Below are positions 56,501-64,000 of a DNA stretch of 64,000 bases, piece by piece. Made by a program: the position numbers and the translations under genes. Within the stretch, counting starts at the first letter, position 1. Every line of letters begins with the position of its first letter. Source of the DNA: Gonapodya sp. JEL0774 (Eukaryota; Monoblepharomycota; Monoblepharidomycetes; Monoblepharidales; Gonapodyaceae); assembly GCA_027604505.1 (NCBI GenBank), contig JADIIX010000047.1, forward strand, positions 93,314-157,313. Reading direction: 5' to 3'. Under the pieces are notes generated by a model, which ran no database searches, had not been told where the DNA came from, and worked only from the letters and a program-made list of their open reading frames with translations.

Positions 56501-59500
56501 AGCTGCAGATTCCGCCGTCGCGGCATCTGGGTGCTGTGCGTGTGGCGTCACAAACGACGGTGTTCGGATCTGATCCACTCGACAAACTGCCGGGTCGGCA
56601 GTTTTCTGCACACCCAGACGACTATGCCACGCTTTTGGCAGGTTTTAATTTGAGATTGGATGTGCATTCGAAGCTAATAGAGTCGGTTATGGAAAGAGTC
56701 CCGGAGCAATGGAGGACGGAGTTTGAGGAAATGGCGGAGGAGAGTTTGAGGTCGTTAAGAGGAGTGGCAGGAACTGTTGTGAGGAAGGCAGAGGAGAGGG
56801 AGAAGGTATGGAGGTGAGTTGACTGCTGATCATCAGTCATGCTGAGGTTCGGAGTTCTCAGTGAGCTTTGGGTTTTACAGGAAGAAATGGAAGACCGAGC
56901 GTGACAACCGCAAGCGTTGGGAAGAGGTAGTGAGCGGTATAGTAGGGGGTATGGTTGGGGACGAAGGCCCACACGCAAACGACATCGGCTCAGCGGCTCA
57001 TCTCGGTGCCGCCATCGTGAACGGCACTGAAGCTGCCTCGTCGTCGCGCTTGTCGGGTCCTATGGCAACATCATTGTTGAATGTGAACGTAAGAACGGAC
57101 TTGGATGCGCAGAGTTTAAATTCAGACGAGGAGGCCGAGCAAGTGGTCGCGATGGACGGGTCGGACAATGAAGATGAATTTTTTGATGCAGTGGATGACG
57201 TGAGTGATGCACACCTAGCAATTGCATTCGGACTTTGTAGACATTTCAGTTCCTTGAAAACCGTTACGTATTCGGTGTGCTGATATGTTCTGCGGCCCCC
57301 ACATCCCCCCCCCCCCCTCCCCCGCTCCCCCGTCCCCCCCAACAACAGAGCGGGACTCGTGCTGGACGTGGCTCGGTTTCTCTGGTTGACCAAGGAATCT
57401 CGAAACTCGGTGGGACAGACCTAGTGCGAAAACAATCGACGCGGCGCAACCTTGCTCCTTCGACACTGTCGGGGACTACCGCACCCTCCGAACACGCACC
57501 GTCGAGTGTCACTGCTACTGAGCCAGTCGAGTCCAAGGTGGTACCGGTTACGCCCGAGGAATCTCCGCTGTCGCTTCCGTTTGTCGCCGAACACGAGCTT
57601 CTCAGTTGCGCACAGGGGTATCCAGAAGTGTACCGTAAAACTCTTCCTTTGGATCCTACGAAACCGAAGCCCACCCTGTCTGTATGGAGTTTCATTAAGT
57701 CAGCGATCGGGAAGGACCTGACCAAAGTTACTCTTCCTGTTTTTTTCAACGAGCCGCTATCTCTACTTCAACGACTAAGCGAGGATTTGGAGTATACGCA
57801 GTTGCTGGCAGTTGCTGGGCGGATCGGCCGGAGGGCTGGTTGTGCATCACGCACAACAAATAGAGACCCGAATGACCCAGCTGAAAAGATGGCATCATTT
57901 TTGGGACTTGACATGGCTGCACTTGAGCGATTGGATGGTGAAGAAGCACAAATGTTGAGGGTAATGCTCGTTGCTGGATTTGGGATGTCCTCATACTCCA
58001 GTACTGTGCAACGGGTGGGAAAACCGTTCAACCCCATGCTAGGTGAAACTTTCGAAGTGGTTCGAAAAGATCTTGGGTGAGTTTATACCCCGTTCCTGCA
58101 TGCCCTGGAAATCACTGATGATTGAGCGGGTTTGTGTTGCTCACCGGATCAAATGTGAACAGAATGCGATACATCGCTGAACAAGTGTGCCACCACCCTC
58201 CTGTCTCTGCTTGTTACTGTGACAGCCCAGATTACGCCTTTTGGACAGAGGTGCGTTCCACCGTTGATTGAAAGAAGTCAGTCTTCGACTAAAGCAGGTG
58301 ATGCAAAAAAGGTTAACGTGAAAAGTCGCTTCTGGGGCACCAGTCTAGAAATCCACCCATTGGGTCTCTGCCATGCGCGATTGCCCGTTTATGGTGCACC
58401 ATCAAACACTGATGCTACCACTCGACCAATTGTGGACTCCGAGCATTACAGGTGAGCTTTGTTTCGCCAGTTCGCGAAGTCAGATTCTGCAGGTATATTC
58501 ATCTCGCGTGCCTAACAGCTGGAGGAAAGTCGCCTCTTGCGTCCATAATCTGTGAGTAACTTTGCTTCCGTTCTTTCATCCACAATGTCCCAATGTTGTC
58601 TCGAATTTCACAGCATTTACGGTTCTCTTTGGATGGATCACACCGGTGACTTGCAAGTCCAGAACCACCGAACCGGAGATCGTTGCACTATTTCCTTCAA
58701 GCCCAACAAGAGCGGTTCAAAAATTGCCGAAAAACTTCCCGGCAATTGCGAACTTCTTGGGGAGGCGAGAAATTCGGACGGAAAACTCATGTTTAATCTC
58801 AGAGGGCGTTGGGATGATCGGCTGGATGCAAGTCCCGTAGTTGTACTAAAGAGTGAGGCATTTTCGGCGCCTCTCACCATCTTCAAGAAGTTCCCCTATC
58901 CACCGGATCCAACGAAGGCGAATATGTTTAACCTCACAAAGTTTGCGATTGAGGTGAGACGATAATTTAATTTGCATAGTTCGCATCTATTGTCTAATGC
59001 TCGCTGTCCGGGTTTGTCCATTAGCTCAACGATCTGCCGAAATCTTTGGTCCCACATCTTCCGAAGTCTGATTGTAGGTTCAGACCAGACCAATTGCGAA
59101 TGGAGAGGGGCGAGTGGGACGATTCAACACTTTGGAAGGATATAATGGAGAATGCACAGCGGTTTCGACGACACCAGTGGTGAGTTTTGAATTTCAAAGC
59201 GACGGTAGACGACTACCGATTATATTCCGCGCAATGATGCAGGGTCAAGGACTATGAAACGCAGTTGCTAGTAAACGCACCACCTGGTCGGGAAGCAGAA
59301 CCCAAGTCCATTGGAGAGCCTTATTGGAGACCTCGCTGGTTCTACAGAGCGATTGAACCGGATACGGGAGAGGAACATTGGCAATTCACGGGAGATGTGA
59401 GTGTAGCTGAGTGACTCGTCGGCCCAAGCACCTGGTAACTCGAGTTCGGAACTGTGTAGTACTGGAAGTACCGCCAGAATGTAAACACGGCCGGTGAATG

Positions 59501-59573
59501 GCCCACGTACGTAATTGACCCTTTTGAGATACCAGAAGAATTGATGAAAAAGTATGGATTGACGCAATCATGA
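53565..59573 (+). CDS. OSH1: Oxysterol-binding protein, Osh1/Swh1 type (ankyrin-PH-FFAT-ORD)
   Basis: About 14 exons encode a sterol/phosphoinositide transfer protein of membrane contact sites. In order: ankyrin repeats ([10 protein letters not shown] near 53845; [18 protein letters not shown] near 54210); a PH domain ([25 protein letters not shown] near 55550-55650, closing [13 protein letters not shown] near 55975 and MQAKRW); and a long acidic linker. A textbook FFAT motif, DEFFDAVDD, at about 57173-57199 binds VAP on the ER. The ORD follows: [49 protein letters not shown], then [11 protein letters not shown] at 58179. The ORD ends with [19 protein letters not shown] and the TGA at 59571-59573. 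The fingerprint is normally EQVSHHPP, so Cys replaces Ser here. The start is unsettled: a coding-like frame reaches back to about 53565 but has no ATG before 53802, so a small upstream exon is likely. Confidence 0.88.
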
Positions 59574-59633
59574 GACAGATAGTTGTATTTGATGCTGCAA
59601 TACAAGTTTTTTGGGAATTGCATTAGCATGATA

Positions 59634-62600
59634 TCATGACATTTGAAGTGTCGTTCGCATGGTTTCCATTTCGGAACCAAGCTTGAGTGGGGAGTCAAGA
59701 GTTGTTGGTTGAATCCATTCACGGGGTTATGTTCTGTACACTCACCTGTCTCAACAGCATCAAAAGTTCATCTGGATCAGCCCCAGCCGGCGGTTTTGTT
59801 TGAAGTCGCCAAGAACCATGGCTGAATGTAAAGCTTCTGCCCCGTCGCTGTGATTGGGTTGATCTCGGCGGTCCTGATGGCATGTTAAGGCTCACAACTC
59901 TGCGTGAAGCAGCTTTCAAAGTTTGAGTGGTTAGCACCGTAAACTTTTGAGATTTCTTTTCCGAGATAGTTGAGAGTTGTTTCATTTGCGAATCTGTCGG
60001 TGGAAGGATCTTTGTCTTCGGTAGAGGGCTCGTACCACTGCTGCTTTGACATGATCTGCGAGATTGAGGATCAGACTGCACCCAGGAGGGCAGTCTTGTA
60101 TGCATTGAGCGCGGGCTAAGTGATGAAGATGCTGTCGGGAGATGAAGTTTGCGGAAAGCGTCTGCGAAATCCCTAGTGGAACGTGTACGGTCTCCCGAAC
60201 CAGCGTCCATCTGCTTAACGGTTTCCCAAAGAGCTGTCTTCGCAGCTTCCAGCATACCCTGAAGCGATTCGATGTCACGTTCAAGGTCGTTGGTCGCGGG
60301 CATGAGCGGAATGTGCGAACACTCTGGGCGCACAGAGGACAACACATGGTTGAGCATCGGAATTATCGGCGCCATCTCCAGGATTTCATTTGAGCGTCCG
60401 TCTGCAGAACTTTGTCCAGGCTGAACGCTCACGAGCACGTCGATACATTCCGCGATTTTGACGCTGAGGACACTAACGATTCCCAAGACACGCGACTCAA
60501 CCTCATCATCCTGTTCTTTGGGTTCGAGAGTGTGTCTTGCATCTGCCGTCCGCATTTCTGCCAATACATTGCGATGAAGTGACTTAAGACGCTGTCGGGC
60601 GTCATGCAAGAGCGAAGAAATGTTTTCCTCGGGATCACTTTCGCCCAATGCTCCTTCCTCCGCGGTCGGTTCAACGCCATCAATAGAGACGTCGTCGATG
60701 CTAGATGTGGATTCAGACTTGGAGCGAGACCGATCAAGAGAAGCGTCCGTATTGCCCAGAAGGCCAGATATTCTCTCAGTCCATGCAAGTCTGTCCTTTA
60801 CGTCCTCTAATTTCTCTTCGGATTGCTTTAGTTCCAAAACAAGTTTCGAAATTTTGTATTCGGCAGCTGTACGAACGTCCTCGTGAATGGCCCGAACTTT
60901 CTTCAGCTCGTTCTGCTGCTCCCTCACAATTCGTTCAAGCTCCTCGATCCTATTTCTCATCAAAACAAGTGCCTCTTCGGCGAGTCTCTTGGTTTCTATG
61001 ACTTCATCAGCAGCTCGAATGACTTGCTCAGCGAGCATCCTGTTCTCTTCAAATACGAGGCCGCAAGGTTTGATTTCGAGCGACTCCTCCATTTTCTTCC
61101 TTTCCACTTCTTGCTCCCATCTCTTCTCCCACTGAAGTATTTCTTGCTCCCGTTCATGGTTCCGAAGCTCGGCACCTTTGAGTTCTTGTTCTAGTCTCTT
61201 CACTTTCTCAGAGTTCAAGTCACTTGCGACGTCCCTTTCGAAGAGCTGCTCTTCAAGCCCTGCAATGGTCGACTGATGGGCGACTATCCGTGTTTGAAGG
61301 GCCGCAATCTTATCCATGAACGAGTCATCTGCGGAATCTGCATCCTGCGCGGCGATAGCCTTCCAAGCACAACCAGGCATCGACTGATTCCTCGGGATCG
61401 TCTTCTCAGCGACTCCATTCTCCTGGTCCAAACCGACGCCAGAGTTTCGGTTCCTCCGCGCCATCCTCAGTGACTCCTCGAGACTGTCCACCTTGTTCCG
61501 AAGTTCTTGAACGGTCCTGTGCATCGCACATCTGTCATCTTCCAGGCGCTCGTTATGTCCTCGGAGTTCAGCCAGTTCGTGGTCTCGTATCTCGAGCTTA
61601 GTCCGTAGATCTCGAACTTCCGCCTCGCGCTGCATGCACGAAATTTCCCTGTCCATGGTGACCTCCTCGAGGGATTGAGAAAGCTGGTTATTCTCGTGGT
61701 CTAGAGCCGAGATGTACGACGATAGCCGCCGAATCTGTTTCGCCAATCGGTCTTGGTCTTGACCCTGGTCCTGGTGCTGGTCCGTGTCCTCCTGGTCCTG
61801 GTGCTGGTCGGCGAACGATTCCGCCATCCTCTTGAGCACCTGAAGGTCCACGGATTCATCCAATGTCATGTCCGAAGTCGACGTCAACGTCAGTGTCGAA
61901 TCCCTCATTCGTTCCTTGCTGGCGGCTGGCGGAGGCTCCGCCGTGACGGATGGTGGACCGTCCTCGGCCACGAGGGCTGCTTCCAAATCACGGATCGCCT
62001 GATCCCACACTCGGTCCACATCACACTCGGAAGCGTCCAGCAGTCCGCACACATGCCATTCACCAATTCGGCCAAAAAGCTCAGGAGGGTCAATGCCCAG
62101 TCGGGAAAGATCCGCTTCGGCACGGCTGACGCACATGTCCGCAACATCATTGAGGGAATCGTGGTACTTGATTACCCCGGAAATGAGAGTCATTGTCGTC
62201 TCGGCGTCGGTGATTCGGTCGGACAAATCGCACTGTCAGAACGAATGGGGGAGCGGTGAACAAACGACGACTAAAGAACCCACAGCACATCGGCCTTCGT
62301 AGCCACTCCAATTTCTGAAGCAGAGTGCAGCCACTCCCCCGTGCTGGGAATGCTTCGCGGATCTCACCTTCCTTTTCACCCAGGACTCCCATGCCTGCAG
62401 CAGTTTCAAGCACGCGTCTCCGGCGGTCTTGTCCGGACACTGGGCGGCGTAATCGAACGCCGACAGACCTGATAAGTCCCGGACGTGGGGGTCGGCACAC
62501 CACGCTTCTCTGTTGTGCAGTTCTAGCCAATCACCGTCGTATGAGTGAGACTGCATCTTGCTGTCACCAACATCTCCATATCCCCGCAATGAGCACTGAA

Positions 62601-63747
62601 ACCCCGCAGCACCACCCTCTCTTTGTCTCTCCCCCTGTGCCCGTCCTTCGCTCTGTCCATTTCTTCCCAATCCAACAAGACACGCCACCACGCCCACATG
62701 TCCGTCCCGACACGCGTACATGAGCGCCGTGGACCCTCGTACGTCCCTCGCGTCCACGTCTGCGCCGCACCGTATCAAAATCTCGACGAGGGGGCACTTG
62801 CCCAGGTAGGATGCCATCGCGAGGGCTGGGATGCCGTTGAAGGCGGTGATTTGGGAGTCCAGGAAGGACGAGAGGGTAAAGGAAGGGCAGGCGCGGAGTT
62901 CGTCAGGTTGGCGTAGAGGAGGGGTGTCGCAAGGAGGTTTCGAGTGATGTGATGCGCGGCGGCCGGCGGAGATGATGAGGATTCTGGCAATCTCTAAGTA
63001 CTCGTCGGATGTGCGGGTGATAGCACTGAGGAGGTCGCCGCGGGGTACAGTGACGGAATCGAGGGCGCCGAAAGTTACACAGGCGAGGGGGGTCCTGTGG
63101 AACAATCCCAGCAACGTTGGGGGTAGTCGACGTTTCATTTGAGCACAAACAATGGGTTTTCTCATCTCCACACCCCCGATCACGCACCGGTTTCTTCCGT
63201 CCAGAAGTCCCGGATCCGCTCCTGCATCAAGCAAGACCCTCACGACCTCGACCCTGCCGTGGATTGCGGCCAAATGCAGTGGTCTGGCACGATACAAATT
63301 GTTTTTTACTCCTGCGGTGTCTGAGGCTCCGTGATGGCTCACGCGCGGTGGGTGATGGCTGGGGCTAGTTGTTTTGACGTCGACGTCTGCCTTCAGGATC
63401 CCGACCCCGAACCCCACTTCGCCTTCCACCGCGGCGACCGAGTTCGCCCGTGTCAAGCTCTGCCGTGACGACGCGGACCAATAGTCCATGTAATCGCTCG
63501 ACGTTCCGGATCTCATGACTGCAGCCTCTGCCTCGGGCTCGCCCTCCTCCCCAGCGACAGCAAGCTCACCTCCCGCGGCATCCCACAAGACAGAACACGC
63601 GTCGATGTGGGCTGAGAGGGGAACGGCGGGCTGTGCTGCGTGGATGGAGTCGAGCAGGGCGCGAAGGGAGGATGCGTCGCCTGATGCGGAGAGGGCGCAC
63701 AGGGAGGGATACGATGGGTGTGAGGGAGGAGAGGGAACTGCGGGCAT
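59634..63747 (-). CDS. Ankyrin-repeat plus long coiled-coil protein, about 1,275 residues
   Basis: The ATG at 63747 opens an ankyrin domain: RPLHLAAIHGRVEVVRVLLD (about 63285), TPLACVTFGALDSV after an in-frame intron (about 63100-63182), IPALAMASYLGKCPLVEILI, GSTALMYACRDGHVGVVACL and LSAFDYAAQCPD. The exon ends ESWVKRK at a GTGAGA donor, and a TCTGACAG acceptor at 62233 continues with CDLSDRITDAETTM in phase 0. The following 830-residue frame has no ATG at its start (TTG), which supports one spliced gene. That part is a long parallel-type coiled coil (SSYISALDHENNQLSQSLEE; EELERIVREQQNELKKVR) with a Gln-Asp repeat near 61750-61810. A last exon adds LGSEMETMRTTLQMS, stop complementing 59634-59636, 60 bp from the convergent Osh1 stop. 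The architecture resembles ankyrin-coiled-coil cytoskeletal or centrosomal proteins; no ortholog is named. Confidence 0.75.
61750..61810. repeat. Short tandem repeat coding Gln-Asp units
   Basis: On the minus strand this codes alternating DQHQDQ units, with nucleotide period 6 (CTGGTC/TTGGTC on the plus strand). It lies inside the coiled-coil gene just before the predicted coil starts and is likely length-variable. Confidence 0.8.
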
Positions 63748-63843
63748 GAGGGGATGGGAATTTCGGCGCAGTGGGATAAAGATTTGCTGTGTTCCGCTTT
63801 CTTCTCCCGTGTCACCGAACCCATACCGGCTGTTTGGGCATAT

Positions 63844-64000
63844 ATGTGAATTCCAATTCTGGTGTACCCCACATGGGGTGGCGCCGGCATATGTGAATTC
63901 TGGGGTACCCCACATGGGGTGGCGCCTCCTGGGGTGTTTCGCCACCACCCCAAATGAGAATTCTGGGGTGGTTTGGGGTGGTCCATTGACAATTCTGGGG
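63844..64000. repeat. Palindromic repeat array at the window edge
   Basis: Two close copies (63844-63885 and 63891-63926) share GTGAATTC...TACCCCACATGGGGTGGCG. Each contains the stem CCCCACATGGGG, and the second also has GGGGTACCCC. Degenerate copies of AATTCTGGGG follow at 63958 and 63990, and the array runs off the window. It begins about 100 bp upstream of the ankyrin-coiled-coil start. Confidence 0.8.

Noticed and set aside
1-64000. CRISPR array, transposase, integrase, plasmid origin or prophage genes
   Set aside because: None seen. The window is intron-rich nuclear eukaryotic DNA, and no transposase, reverse transcriptase or integrase motif was found on either strand.

Overview
The window looks like nuclear DNA of a zoosporic (flagellated) early-diverging fungus, most likely a chytrid-type organism. 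Three things point there. The genes are split by many short introns with GTGAGT-like donors. Several families have a fungal layout: an Osh1-type ankyrin-PH-FFAT-ORD lipid transfer protein, Rad14/XPA, Aos1, and NOM1/Sgd1. The same window also carries proteins of centrioles and motile cilia (CEP70, CEP135, DNAAF6), which most non-flagellated fungi have lost. No species can be named from the sequence alone.

Layout, left to right. 0-4 kb: a CEP70-type centrosomal protein with a long disordered N-terminus carrying a spaced repeat motif. 4.2-6.2 kb: a zinc-free medium-chain reductase. 6.3 kb: an N gap. 6.4-9.6 kb (minus): oligopeptidase B. 9.9-11.5 kb: the SUMO E1 subunit Aos1. 11.7-13.5 kb: an unrecognised basic/disordered protein. 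13.7-15.1 kb: an OCRE-FHA (AGGF1-like) protein. 15.2-17.9 kb (minus): an SLC44 choline-transporter-like protein, divergent from DNAAF6 (18.0-19.0 kb). 19.1-21.3 kb (minus): XPA/Rad14. 22.0-22.9 kb (minus): a glutathione S-transferase. 23.6-25.4 kb (minus): ribosomal protein eL14, whose introns are full of repeats. 26.0-35.2 kb: CEP135/Bld10 flanked on both sides by two mutually homologous small proteins with four CxxC motifs. 35.4-39.6 kb (minus): NOM1/Sgd1, sharing a short divergent promoter with a coiled-coil protein (39.8-41.5 kb).

From about 41.5 to 47 kb the window is looser and more accessory: 1.9 kb without a gene, a small DUF3237 (UPF0311) protein, an intronless orphan with two membrane segments, and a secreted orphan. 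47.0-51.7 kb (minus) is one very large Arg-Glu/Arg-Asp/Ser-rich protein. After another 1.9 kb without a clear gene come an Osh1-type oxysterol-binding protein (to 59.6 kb) and, convergent to it, an ankyrin-plus-coiled-coil protein (59.6-63.7 kb). The right edge is a palindromic repeat array.

Most genes are housekeeping, serving DNA repair, SUMOylation, ribosome biogenesis, lipid transport, and choline/glutathione metabolism. The most interesting features are the concentration of centriole and cilium genes, the undescribed CxxC paralog pair around CEP135, and the regularly spaced LYKxYA-type motif in CEP70. Exon joins were worked out by hand from splice-site consensus plus reading phase. Where several exons sum to whole codons (CEP70, DNAAF6, the AGGF1-like gene, the DUF3237 gene, the secreted orphan, the Arg/Glu-rich gene, the 39.8 kb gene and the 11.7 kb gene) the models are firm; elsewhere boundaries are approximate.
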